A stretch of 64,000 nt of DNA from Yinghuangia aomiensis (GTDB lineage Bacteria; Actinomycetota; Actinomycetes; Streptomycetales; Streptomycetaceae), in the NCBI RefSeq assembly GCF_039542225.1, contig NZ_BAABHS010000023.1:83448-147447 (forward strand), read 5' to 3'. The notes beneath the pieces were generated by a model, which was given only the letters and a program-made list of their open reading frames with translations, had not been told where the DNA came from and made no database searches. Below, one piece after another: positions 25,516 to 34,600 of this stretch (position 1 is the first letter of the stretch; every line of letters starts with the position of its first letter). The translations under genes and the position numbers were made by a program.

Positions 25516-25621
25516 GAATCGTCCGTTCGCCCAGCGTGTGCGCCGCCGCGACTGCCCCGGACGACGCTCGACCGCCCGTACGACGCACTTCCCCGACGTC
25601 ATGACGGCGCGCGCCGCCACG

Positions 25622-26752
25622 TCAGGCCCCTGGCACCGCCGCCTGGTACGCGGCGAACAACGGCACCGTCCCGGACGCGTCCATCACCGCGCAGGCGAAC
25701 GGGCGGTCGAATGCCAGGTCCAGAATCCGCTTCCTCGTGGGCGAGAAGCTCATCCGCACCATCGTCACCGACGTCACGGCCGCGGCTTCGACGCCCTCCT
25801 CGTCCACCTTGACGAGTGATTCCTGCACCACGTCCTCGATGCACAGCGGCTCGTCGGCCAGCGCCGCGAAGTCGGCAGCGTGCGCGTCGAGCGCGGCGTG
25901 GACACCGAGCGCGGGCAGGTGCGCGGCGACGTCCAGCGTCGTACGCAGTGCGAACCGGGGCAGCGCCAGGGCGACTTCGTCGTACTCGAGCGGCGTGCCC
26001 GCGCGGCGCGGCGCCCAGGCGGCGGACATCACCGGCGCGGGCGGCGCGCCTTCGGGGCCGAGCGCGAATCGTATGAGCGCGGGACGCTCCCCGGCGCAGG
26101 CGAGTTCCACGACATGGACCGGCCCGAGGTGCGCACCGATCGTCCACGCGTCGGCGGCAGCCAACGTGCGGTGCATCATCGGTACCGGCGCGGGCGTTCC
26201 CGAAGCTGGTGTGAAGTCACGCGGACGAGTGAAGTCGGGATCGAACGGAGTCCCCCACCGCGCTTTGAGCGCCAGCACGTTGGCGAGGAGCAGCCGGACG
26301 GTCGGTGCCACGTCCACCGGCAGCTGCGTGATCAGTCCGCCGGTGGCGTCGGCCACCCACGCGTCGATCGCCGCGCGACCCGCCAACGGGCCGAAGCCGA
26401 TTCCGGGAAGCGACGCGCGGAAGGCGTCGCGCAGCGGGGTCGCACTCCAGAGTCCGGTGGCCACGGCGAGCGCGTCGGTCGCGCCCAACTCCGCCGCCGC
26501 CGCGGACACCGCGGGCGCCGCTTCCGGGCCCGCGACGCCGAGCAGGTCGGCGAGTTCGTCCGCCGTCTCGCCCTCCGCGCCGCACGCGACCGCCGCCAGC
26601 GCGAGCCACAGCCCCGCGGGCGAACACACCGCGTTCCCGCCGGCGGACGCCACCGCCGGATCCGACAACACGCCGTCGAGCCACCGCGAACCCAGCTCGC
26701 GGATCTCGCCGGCGTACTCGCGCACGGTCATGGTGGTGTCGCCGTCCGGCAT
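25622..26752 (-). CDS. Serpin family protein (serine protease inhibitor)
   Basis: 376 residues, the normal serpin core length, with no signal peptide. Visible family blocks: NAVCSPAGLWLALAAVACGAEGETADELADLLG (helix B/shutter), LLLANVLALKARWGTPFDP (the NAxyFKxxWxxPF motif), HVVELACAG, and the hinge and reactive loop VKVDEEGVEAAAVTSVTMVR (E-E-G-x-E-A-A-A-x-T). The C-terminal motif is FDRPFACAVMDASGTVPLFAAY. The small-residue hinge indicates an inhibitory serpin; the P1 residue cannot be fixed, and RMSFSPTRKR is in the loop region. ATG 26752 chosen; ATG 26731 is possible. An IS30 element inserted in the region upstream of this gene. Confidence 0.9.
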   Translation of the reverse strand: MPDGDTTMTVREYAGEIRELGSRWLDGVLSDPAVASAGGNAVCSPAGLWLALAAVACGAEGETADELADLLGVAGPEAAPAVSAAAAELGATDALAVATGLWSATPLRDAFRASLPGIGFGPLAGRAAIDAWVADATGGLITQLPVDVAPTVRLLLANVLALKARWGTPFDPDFTRPRDFTPASGTPAPVPMMHRTLAAADAWTIGAHLGPVHVVELACAGERPALIRFALGPEGAPPAPVMSAAWAPRRAGTPLEYDEVALALPRFALRTTLDVAAHLPALGVHAALDAHAADFAALADEPLCIEDVVQESLVKVDEEGVEAAAVTSVTMVRMSFSPTRKRILDLAFDRPFACAVMDASGTVPLFAAYQAAVPGA

Positions 26753-26845
26753 CGCTCCGCCCCGTCTCGCCCGGTGAGTGATCGTCGCTTCGACGCTACC
26801 CCGGTTCGGCGTCGGCTGGGCTACACGCCCCACCGCAGCCTCACC

Positions 26846-26964
26846 ACTTTGCTTCCGCCGCACTTCGGGGCCCTCCCTCTCCCGCTGTCACTGGGAGACG
26901 TCGCGTCAGGGCCCCTCCCCCGCCTCCGCCGCCGCCGGATCACTCCGACCCACGCAGTCTCGGC
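26846..26964 (-). repeat. Dispersed non-coding repeat, copy A (left part, split by IS30)
   Basis: Similar to 41511-41626. Shared blocks in order: ACTTGCTT-like, CCCTCCCTC, GCTGT, an exact 17-mer GCCCCTCCCCCGCCTCC, CGGA-n4-TCCGA hairpin arms, and exact CGCAGTCTCG. Similarity resumes after the IS30 element (28413-28470) with CACCCCG and CACCCTGTGGA. Both copies lie upstream of a minus-strand gene. Confidence 0.55.
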
Positions 26965-28412
26965 GGATTCAATCGGTTGTCGCAACACCTCGTCGTAGCG
27001 GGGGCGTTCGGTGGTTCGTCGCCAGCAAATGGCAGACCGGGCGATTCGCCCGGCGATGAGGTCGCCTGGTCATCCCAAGTTCCAGCGCGAGGTCGAGGCC
27101 GCGTTCTGGGCGGAGATCGCGAAGGGGTTGTTGCCCCCGGAGGCAGCAGCCGCGGTCGGTGTGTCGCAGCCGGTCGGGCAGCGGTGGTTCCGCAACGCTG
27201 GCGGCATGCCGCCCTTCGACCTCAAACAGCAGCGGTCAGGCCGCTACCTTTCCTTCGCTGAACGCGAGGAGATCGCGCTGCTGAAGGCTCAGGGCAAGGG
27301 GGTCAGGGAGATCGGCCGCGCGATCGGCCGCGACCCCGGGACGGTCTCCCGTGAACTGCGTCGCAATGCCGCCACCCGCGGTGGGAAGCCCGAGTACCGT
27401 GCGTCGGTCGCCCAGTGGAAGGCCGACCTCGCCGCACAGCGTCCGAAGGCCGCGAAACCGGCCGCTGATCCCCGGCTGCGCGAGTACGTCCAAGAGCGGC
27501 TGTCCGGGCAGATCGTCAGGCCCGACGGCACTGCGGTGGCGGGCCCGCCACCGCCGCGGTGGACCGGCAACAACAAGCCGCACCGCAAGGACAGGGCCTG
27601 GGTGCGGGGTTGGAGCCCGGAGCAGATAGTCAACCGGATCAGGCTCGACTTCCCCGAAGATGAGTCCATGCGGATCAGCCACGAGGCGATCTACCAGTCG
27701 CTCTACATCGAAGGCCGCGGCGCGCTCAAGCGCGAACTGGTCTGGTGCCTCCGCACGGGACGGGCACTGCGCGCCCCCCGGGAGCGCTCCCGGCGCAGGG
27801 CCTGGGCGCACGTCACGCCCGAGACCCTGATCAGCGAACGTCCCGCCGAAGCCGAGGACCGTGCTGTTCCCGGCCATTGGGAAGGGGATCTGCTGATCGG
27901 GTTGGAGCGCTCGGCCGTCGGCACGGTCGTCGAGCGCACCACGCGGTTCACGATGCTGGTGCACCTGCCCCGTGAGGAGGGCTACCGGCACAAGGCGACG
28001 CCGAAGAACGGTCCGGCGCTGGCGGGTTACGGCGCGACCACGATGAAGAACGCGCTGGCCGACACGATGTCGACGCTGCCGGCGCAGTTGGCGCGCTCGG
28101 TGACCTGGGACCGCGGCAAGGAGATGTCGGCCCACGCGAAGTTCACAGTGGAGACCGGAATCCCGGTCTTCTTCGCCGACCCACAGTCGCCCTGGCAACG
28201 CGGCACCAACGAGAACACCAACGGCCTGCTGCGTCAGTACTTCCCCAAGGGCACCGACCTGTCCCGGTGGTCAGCCGAGGAGATCGAAGCCGTCGCACAC
28301 ACCCTGAACACCAGACCACGCAAGACGCTGGGTTGGAAAACCCCAGCCGAGGCCTTCAACGAGCATCTACTGTCACTCCAACAAGCCGGTGTTGCATCCA
28401 CCAGTTGAATCC
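26965..28412 (+). mobile_element. IS30-family insertion sequence, apparently complete
   Basis: About 1.45 kb, bounded by imperfect 25-bp inverted repeats. The left is GGATTCAATCGGTTGTCG then CAACACC (26965-26989). The right, read inward, is GGATTCAACTGGTGGATG then CAACACC (28412-28388). Matches run GGATTCAA, GGT and GCAACACC. A 2-bp CG target duplication is possible if the ends are at GATTCAA. One intact transposase gene fills the element, its stop codon lying inside the right repeat. It sits in a non-coding repeat, so no coding gene is broken. Confidence 0.88.
27011..28408 (+). CDS. IS30-family transposase
   Basis: 465 residues. An N-terminal helix-turn-helix (YLSFAEREEIALLKAQGKGVREIGRAIGRDPGTVSRELRRNAA) is followed by SPEQIVNRIRLDFPEDESMRISHEAIYQSLYI. 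The DDE integrase core then shows GHWEGDLLIG (first D), VTWDRGKEMSAH (second D) and FFADPQSPWQRGTNENTNGLLRQYFPKGTDLS (catalytic E in NENTNG). All three catalytic residues are present and the frame is intact, so the element may be active. The start is GTG 27011 or ATG 27029. Confidence 0.95.
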   Translation: MVRRQQMADRAIRPAMRSPGHPKFQREVEAAFWAEIAKGLLPPEAAAAVGVSQPVGQRWFRNAGGMPPFDLKQQRSGRYLSFAEREEIALLKAQGKGVREIGRAIGRDPGTVSRELRRNAATRGGKPEYRASVAQWKADLAAQRPKAAKPAADPRLREYVQERLSGQIVRPDGTAVAGPPPPRWTGNNKPHRKDRAWVRGWSPEQIVNRIRLDFPEDESMRISHEAIYQSLYIEGRGALKRELVWCLRTGRALRAPRERSRRRAWAHVTPETLISERPAEAEDRAVPGHWEGDLLIGLERSAVGTVVERTTRFTMLVHLPREEGYRHKATPKNGPALAGYGATTMKNALADTMSTLPAQLARSVTWDRGKEMSAHAKFTVETGIPVFFADPQSPWQRGTNENTNGLLRQYFPKGTDLSRWSAEEIEAVAHTLNTRPRKTLGWKTPAEAFNEHLLSLQQAGVASTS

Positions 28413-28470
28413 GGTCTCTTCAGCCCGGTAACACCCCGTCCAACCCGAAAAGCCCACCCTGTGGAAAACC
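28413..28470 (-). repeat. Dispersed non-coding repeat, copy A (right part)
   Basis: Short continuation of copy A beyond the IS30 element: ACACCCCG and CACCCTGTGGA correspond to GCACCCCG and CACCCTGTGGA at 41644-41670 in copy B. Confidence 0.4.
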
Positions 28471-28568
28471 CATCCACCCACCGCCCAACCACCCACAACA
28501 CTCGCCCGCGCGACGCCGACCCCCAAAGGCCCCTGGCGTATACATCCCCCCACCGCCAGAATCCCGCG

Positions 28569-29126
28569 ATGAGCACCAAACCCGACCACACCACCCCCGA
28601 CCCCCTCCACCACCTCCTCGCCCGCCAGGAGATCCACGACGTCGTCCTCCGCTACTGCCGCGGCGTCGACCGGCTGGATCTCGACACCGTCCGGGCCTGC
28701 TACCACCCCGACGCCACCGACGAACACGGCAGCTTCACCGGCGACGTCGACGCCTTCCTCGCCTGGATCGGCCGCCTGCTGCCCCGCTACACGATGACCA
28801 TGCACGTCGTCGCGAACCACCTCGTCGAGTTCGCCGGCCCGGAGCTCGCCCGCGCCGAGACGTACGGCATCGCCTACCACCGCAGCGAAGGCGGCGACCC
28901 TCGCGGCAACCTGACCACCGGTTTCCGCTACATCGACGACTTCGCCCGGCGCGACGGCGCATGGCGCATCGCCAAGCGCGTGGCGACCACCGAATGGGTC
29001 CGCATCGACGACGCGGCCGGCCAGTGGCCGGTCCCGGACGGCATGCTCACCGGCCGCCGCGACCGTGAAGACCCGGTCTACGCGCCGTTGTCCGACCCGG
29101 AACACGACGCCGATCCGACAGCCTGA
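28569..29126 (+). CDS. NTF2-like / SnoaL-type protein
   Basis: 185 residues. The SnoaL_4 pattern is clear: LLARQEIHDVVLRYCRGVDRLDLDTVRACYHPDATDEHGSFTG, then MTMHVVANHLVEFAGPELARAETYGIAYH and GFRYIDDFARRDGAWRIAKRVATTEW. Members include dehydratases, isomerases and the small subunits of ring-hydroxylating dioxygenases; the D-H pair of dehydratase members (DxxD...H) is compatible, but substrate is unknown. ATG 28569 is the first in-frame start with coding bias. Stands alone next to the IS30 element. Confidence 0.8.
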   Translation: MSTKPDHTTPDPLHHLLARQEIHDVVLRYCRGVDRLDLDTVRACYHPDATDEHGSFTGDVDAFLAWIGRLLPRYTMTMHVVANHLVEFAGPELARAETYGIAYHRSEGGDPRGNLTTGFRYIDDFARRDGAWRIAKRVATTEWVRIDDAAGQWPVPDGMLTGRRDREDPVYAPLSDPEHDADPTA

Positions 29127-29169
29127 CGACGTTTTCCGGACATCCCGGCAACACCTCGGGAAACTCTCA

Positions 29170-29206
29170 CTGGACGCAATGTTGAACCTTGTTTTCTTGC
29201 GTCCAG
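29170..29206. promoter_or_regulatory. Long inverted repeat upstream of the phosphatase gene
   Basis: Perfect 10-bp arms CTGGACGCAA (29170-29179) and TTGCGTCCAG (29197-29206) around a 17-nt AT-rich centre. It lies about 50 nt before the phosphatase start and 44 nt after the NTF2-like stop, so it could terminate the former or control the latter. Confidence 0.5.
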
Positions 29207-29258
29207 CTCAATACGGTCCTCGCGGCGGGGGGCAGGCACCGACGAGAAGAGGGGTTCC

Positions 29259-30887
29259 ATGGCGATATCGCGCAGGTCCGTACTCACCGGAGGCGGCGCC
29301 GCGAGCGCCGCACTCGTCGTCGGGGGCGCGGCGGCCACTCCGGCCGCCGCGGCCGACGACCCGGCGGGGACGCCCGGCTCCGCGCTGCTGTGGGACAAGC
29401 CGGGCGCCCTCGGCGCACCCAGCGTCACGGGCCTCCACCTCCAGTTCGGCGCGGACGCGTCGCGCGAGGTGGTGGTGTCCTGGCTGACCCTCCAACCGGT
29501 GGCGAAGCCTCATGTGCAGTACGGCACCGCGGAGGCCGGACTCGGCCGCAGCGTGGAGGCGGAGACGCGGCACTACCGCGACGGCCTCAACAACATCGAG
29601 GTCTTCGTCCACCACGCCCGTCTGACGAAGCTTCAGCCGGGCACGCGGTACGTCTACTTCGCGAGCCACCAGGGCTCGACACCGGAAAGCGGCGTGTTCG
29701 AGACCGCGCCGCGCGGCCGTCAGCCGTTCACGTTCACCAGCTTCGGCGACCAGGGCACCCCGAACCTCCGCAAGGAGGTCAAGCTCCCGCCGGGCACGCC
29801 GTCCCCGAACGGCCCGTACCCGATGTACACCGCCGACGCGGTCGGCACGCAGGCCTCCGCCGACATCGTCGCCGCGATCGAGCGCGTCAACCCGCTGTTC
29901 AACCTGGTCAACGGCGACCTCTGCTACGCGTCGATCGGCGCGATCTTCGGCGGCGCCAACCGTGTGCAGACGTGGGCGGACTGGTTCATCAGCAACAGCC
30001 GGTCGGCGCGTTTCCGGCCGTGGATGCCGTGCGTCGGCAACCACGAGAACGAGAAGAACAACGGCCCGGTCGGCGCGGCGGCCTACCAGGCGTACTTCAC
30101 CACGCCGGATGCCGGCGCGGACGACGAGCTCAAGGGCCTCTGGTACGCGTTCACCGCAGGTTCGGTGCGTATCATCAGCCTCGCCAACTGCGACGTGACC
30201 TACGAGGACGGCGGCGACTCCTACATCCGCGGCTACTCCGGCGGCGCACAACGCCGCTGGCTGGAACGCGAGTTGAAGACGGCCCGTGCGGACCGCGACA
30301 TCGACTGGATCGTCGTCTGCATGCACCAGCCGTTCATCTCCAGCAACAAGGGCGGCGGCAGCGACCTCGGCGTGCGCGAGGCGTGGGGCCCGCTGTTCGA
30401 CCAGTACGGCGTCGACCTGGTGGTGAGCGGCCACGAGCACCACTACGAGCGTTCCCACCCGGTCCGCGGCCGTCTCCCCAACGAGACCCGCACTCCGACG
30501 CCGGTCTCCACCAAGCAGGACGTGATCGACACCGGCCTCGGCACCGTCCACATGATCATCGGCGGCGGCGGCAACTTCGCCACCTCGGAGAACACCCTTT
30601 TCGAACGCCCCCAGGGCCAGGTCGTCGTCGCCCTCAGCGACAAGCCGAGCCCGATCCTGCCAGGACACAAGGACTCGGTGAAGGTCCTCGAGGACGCCCC
30701 GTGGGCGTCGGTCCAAGACCGCGTCCACAAGCACGGTTTCGCCGCGTTCGAGGTCGACCCGGGCGACAAGCGCTCGGGCCGCACGCGCATCAAGGTGACC
30801 TACTACACCTTCGACGGCGCCTACGCCGACCTGACCCCGGTCGACCGCTTCATCCTGGAGAAGGACCGCGCCGACGCGAGGCACTGA
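29259..30887 (+). CDS. Tat-exported purple acid phosphatase-like metallophosphoesterase
   Basis: 542 residues. A twin-arginine signal (ISRRSVLTGGGAASAALVVG, cleavage near ATPAAAA) is followed by a fibronectin-III-like N-domain (GLHLQFGADASREVVVSWLT, HHARLTKLQPGTRYVYFA). The metallophosphoesterase domain has the five ligand blocks in order: SFGDQGT, NLVNGDLCYAS, PWMPCVGNHENEKN, IVVCMHQPF and VVSGHEHHYERSHP. This is the purple-acid-phosphatase arrangement with the dinuclear metal site complete. Likely releases phosphate outside the cell. Followed by a very strong terminator. Confidence 0.92.
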   Translation: MAISRRSVLTGGGAASAALVVGGAAATPAAAADDPAGTPGSALLWDKPGALGAPSVTGLHLQFGADASREVVVSWLTLQPVAKPHVQYGTAEAGLGRSVEAETRHYRDGLNNIEVFVHHARLTKLQPGTRYVYFASHQGSTPESGVFETAPRGRQPFTFTSFGDQGTPNLRKEVKLPPGTPSPNGPYPMYTADAVGTQASADIVAAIERVNPLFNLVNGDLCYASIGAIFGGANRVQTWADWFISNSRSARFRPWMPCVGNHENEKNNGPVGAAAYQAYFTTPDAGADDELKGLWYAFTAGSVRIISLANCDVTYEDGGDSYIRGYSGGAQRRWLERELKTARADRDIDWIVVCMHQPFISSNKGGGSDLGVREAWGPLFDQYGVDLVVSGHEHHYERSHPVRGRLPNETRTPTPVSTKQDVIDTGLGTVHMIIGGGGNFATSENTLFERPQGQVVVALSDKPSPILPGHKDSVKVLEDAPWASVQDRVHKHGFAAFEVDPGDKRSGRTRIKVTYYTFDGAYADLTPVDRFILEKDRADARH

Positions 30888-30909
30888 CGCACGCGAAGCA
30901 ACGTACGGG

Positions 30910-30952
30910 ACGGCAACTGCCGGGCAGCCTGAGGCTGCCCGGCAGTTGCCGT
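30910..30952 (+). terminator. Strong intrinsic terminator after the phosphatase gene
   Basis: Perfect 20-bp stem with arm ACGGCAACTGCCGGGCAGCC, a TGA loop and its exact complement, 23 nt after the stop codon. Confidence 0.9.
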
Positions 30953-30977
30953 CTGGGGCGCCCGCCCTGCCCCCACC

Positions 30978-31039
30978 TTGACCCCCGCCATTTGAACATG
31001 TTCAAATCAACCCCGTCAGCGACTTTTGAACACGTTCAA
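30978..31039 (+). promoter_or_regulatory. Promoter with two palindromic operators before the membrane protein gene
   Basis: A -35-like TTGACC (30978-30983) and a -10-like TCAAAT (31002-31007) flank and overlap the 18-bp perfect palindrome ATTTGAACATGTTCAAAT (30990-31007). A second site TTGAAC-AC-GTTCAA (31026-31039) follows with centres 34 bp apart, about three helical turns. Two identical half-sites TTGAAC suggest cooperative binding of one repressor. No regulator gene adjoins. Confidence 0.65.
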
Positions 31040-31055
31040 TTCCGGAGCGTGGGCC

Positions 31056-31604
31056 ATGGTGCTCCTCGTCAACCTGCTCGCCACCCTCGGCATCGCCGCG
31101 GTCTTCCCCGCGCGTCTGCGGCGGATCGACGACCCCTGCGTGCGGGCGCTCTCCCGGGTCTGGCTGCTGGCCGCCGTCCCCGGCGCGATCGCGGTGTGGA
31201 TGCCTCGGGGCCCCGACGCCGTGGCGATGACCGGGCTCTACGCCGCGGCCGCCATCGCCCTCGCCGGCTGCGTGCCCCTCCGCTTGGCACGCGCGAAAGC
31301 CACCACACCACACGAACTCACGCTGATCGCCGCTCTCCTGATCCCCCTCGGCGCGGCCGCCGCTCAGCTCGCCGACCGCGCCAACGGCGATTTCGGGCAC
31401 CTCACGGCGCCCGAGCTCGCCCTCGCCGCCGCGCTCCTGCACCTCGGCGCCGCCACAGCCGCAGTCCGCGCCGCCGGCAACGACGCCCTACGCAACCGCT
31501 CCAGCACCAGCACCAGCACCAGCACCAGCAAGAGCACCGGCCGTGCCGCGTCCTCTCCCGAACCGCCCCGCCGACTCACCCCCGTCGCCGGCGCAGCCCA
31601 ATAG
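31056..31604 (+). CDS. Small integral membrane protein of unknown function
   Basis: 182 residues with four or five membrane segments (MVLLVNLLATLGIAAVFPAR, LLAAVPGAIAVWMPRG, MTGLYAAAAIALAGCVPL, LIAALLIPLGAAAAQLA, LALAAALLHLGAATAAVRAA). A cytosolic tail contains a (ST)n repeat encoded by AGCACC units at about 31502-31530. ATG 31056 is preceded by GGAG at 9 nt; an earlier in-frame start at 31026 would lie inside the operator. No family recognised. Convergent with the SMC-like gene, 21 nt apart. Confidence 0.7.
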   Translation: MVLLVNLLATLGIAAVFPARLRRIDDPCVRALSRVWLLAAVPGAIAVWMPRGPDAVAMTGLYAAAAIALAGCVPLRLARAKATTPHELTLIAALLIPLGAAAAQLADRANGDFGHLTAPELALAAALLHLGAATAAVRAAGNDALRNRSSTSTSTSTSKSTGRAASSPEPPRRLTPVAGAAQ

Positions 31605-31625
31605 CCAACCCCGAAGCAGCGTCCG

Positions 31626-34600
31626 CTACGGGACACTGACCCCCGGCGCATCCCGCAGCATCGGCGCATCCGTCTCCGTCTCCGCCTCGCCCACCGCGAC
31701 CACAGCCGCAGCCGGCTGCCGGAACACCCGCGTCGCGTGGATCTGCCCCAGCCCCTCCGGAATCTCCGGGTCGGGCTGCGGCAACCCCGGCCGCAGGTGC
31801 TCCTCCACCGAGATGTACTTCAACCCGGCCCGCAGGTCCGCATCGTTCCGCAGCCGCACGACCAGCGGGAACTCCGCCAGCGCCGTCGTGTCGAACAGGC
31901 CCGTCGTGTAGATCAGCTGCACGCCGAGCGCGTCCGCGACCGCCCGCTGCAGCTCCAGCAGGTACGACGCGTTCGCTCGCCCGATCGGGTTGTCCAGGAA
32001 CAACGTCCCCGCATGCCGGTGCCGGGCGCGTCCGCGGTCGTTCGACCGCAGCGCCGCCATCGTGCAGTACAAGGCGATGGCCGCGGTCAGCAGCTGGCCG
32101 CCGGAGAACACGTCGCCCATCTGCCCCACCGGGACACGCTCGGCGCGCAGCACGGAGTCCGGCTTGAGGATCTCGACCTGCACGCCTCGCGGTTCCAGGC
32201 CCGCATGCACGCTCCGCAGGAGCAGCGTCATGCCGTCGCGCCGCACTGCCGGGCCGGCCTTCCGGGCCGCGCGGGTGGCTTCGTCGACGACCTCGCCCAG
32301 GCGTTCGGACAAGTGGGCCGCGTCCGGGTCGTCGAAGCGGATCCGCAGGAATTCCTGCCCCGACCACTCGCCCAGTTCTTCCGGCAGCCGCGACAGCCGC
32401 TGGGCTGCCCGCAGGGTGGTCAGCGACGCTTCCACCATGCCGCGGAGCCGGTCGACGATGCTGTCGCGATTGCGTTCGATCTGGGCGAGTTCGTCGGTGA
32501 GGACACGCAGCCGCGGTTCGAACGCCGCCGCCCAGGCGAGCGCGTGTTCGGGCAGGGCGGACAGCGGCAGTTCGCGGATCTGCTGCCGCGCCGGCATCCG
32601 GACCTGTTCGAACTTGGCCGCACCCGCATGCCGGACGACCGCTTCGGCTCGCTCCCGCACCTGGCCTTCGGCTGCGGACAGTTCGCCGGCGGCGGTGCGC
32701 AGTGCCCGTCGGCAGGATGTGGCCGCGTCGCGGGCTTCCGCCGTGGTGCCCTCGAACGCCGGTGTCTCGTCTTCGTCGGACGTGTGTGCTTCGGCGGGCA
32801 GCGTGTCGGTGAGGGACACGGACACTTCGGCGAAGCTGGACGCCGAGGTCTCCGCGTCGGTCAGGGCCCGGACCAGACGGGTGTGGGCGTCGCGCGCGGT
32901 TTCCACCTGGTCGGTGCAGGCGGCGTGTTCGGCGGCGGCTTCGCGCAGGAGTTCCCGGGCGTGGGCCGGGTCGCGCGGGATGCGGTCCTCGGGGAGTTCG
33001 ACGTGCGCGTCGCGGCCGTCGCCGGGGGCGTGCCGTTCGACCTCGCCGCGCAGGCGGCCGAGGAGTTCGTTGGCGGCGTCGGCGCGGCCTTCGAGTGTGC
33101 GGACGTGTTCCTCGGCGCGGCCGGCCGCGGCCAGTCGGGACGGGCCGTCCGCGCCGTCCGGACCTTCCAGCAGTTCCGCGGCGTGCCGCCGGACCCGGGC
33201 CGACAGCCGGTCCAGTGCGGCTTGTGCGGCGGCTTGTTCACTTTCCGCGCGGGCCTGTTCGGCGCGCAGGTCGGCGCCGACGCCGACCTTGTCGTACAGC
33301 ACCGACGCGGTCCGGTAAGCCTCGCGCAGCGCCGGCAGGGCGGCCGGCGGTGTGCCGTCGGCCGTTTCGGCTTCGTCCGGTGCGCCGCTGATGTCGGCGC
33401 GTTCTTCGAGCAGGGCGCGGGCGGTGCGGCGGGCGTCGTCGGCGGCGCGCTGGGCGTGGCGGCGGTCCTGGTCGGCGGCGCGGGCGAGGGTGAGGCTGGC
33501 TTCGGCGGCGCGTTCGTGTTCGCCGGTCTCCTGGTCGAGTTCGCGGATGCGCCGGGTCCAGCCGGCGCGTTCGCGGAGTCGGAAGGCGAGGCCGGCGAGG
33601 GTGTCGGCGCGGCGGCGGGCGAGTTGGGCGGCGTCCATGCGCCGGTCGCGCTGTTCGGTGGCGCGGGCGCGGGCGGTTTCGGCGGTGTCCGCGGCGGCTT
33701 GGGCGGCGGTTCCGGCGGCGCGGGCGTCGACGAGGGCTTCGGTGGCGGCGCGGACGGCGGCGACGAGTTCGGCGACGCGGCCTTCCGGACAGGCGGTTCG
33801 CCAGGCGGCGAGGCGTCCGGCGAGGGTGCGGTCGCCGTCGAGGCGGGCGGCTCGGGCGCGGATGGCGTCGTCGCGGTCGGTCGCGCGGCGGCGCAGGGCT
33901 TGGCGTTCGGTGTCCGCGGCGCGTTCGTCGTGCATGGCGGGGTTCGGCGGGACGAGGAACACCGCGTCGCCGCCGCCGGTTTCGTTGCGTGCCGTGAGCA
34001 GGGCGTCGGGGGTGCCGACGGCGACGGCGGAGCGGGGCAGGAGTGCGGCTTCGGCGAGGGCTTCGCGGGCGCGCTGCATTTCGGTGGGGGCGGTGACGAT
34101 GACGCCGTCGACGAGGTCGGGGTGGGCGTCGAGGACGGCGGCGTGGCGTTCCGCGGGGACGGATTGGGCGAGGTAGCGCCAGCCGGGCAGGGCGGGGATG
34201 CCGTGTTCGCCGAGGAATTCGACGGTGGCGAGGACGTCGGGGCTGGGCGGCAGGAGTCCGCCGTCGCCGAGTGCGGCGAGGATGCGGGTGTCTTCGGCGG
34301 CGTCGGTGCGCAGCTGGAACAGGGCTCGTTCGCCGTCGGCGACTGCGTCGCCGAGGAGTCCGGCGAGGATTTCGGCGGCCCGGTCGAGGACGGCGGCGGG
34401 GCCGGCCGGGTCGGCGTCGGCGGCTGCCTGGCCTTCCAGTCCCAGGAGTTCCCCTACCCGCGGTTCGTCGAGGAGTTCGCGGGCGGTGGCCCGGACGCCC
34501 GACAGGTCGTGTTCGGCGGCGGCCAGCCGGTCTGCCGCGCGGGCCGCGGCGAGCTGGGCGCGGCCGCTCTCGGCTTCCGCGTCGCGGACGGCGTTCGCGG

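Larger units (their letters stand above)
25249..25621. other. Gene-poor stretch with two short tandem arrays
   Basis: No credible gene. It holds the promoter side of the DinB-like gene, the two tandem arrays described separately (25381-25420 and 25453-25515), and the 3' flank of the serpin gene. Confidence 0.6.

Noticed and set aside
25249..25621. CRISPR-like array
   Set aside because: The 7- and 8-bp units are contiguous without spacers; simple tandem repeats.
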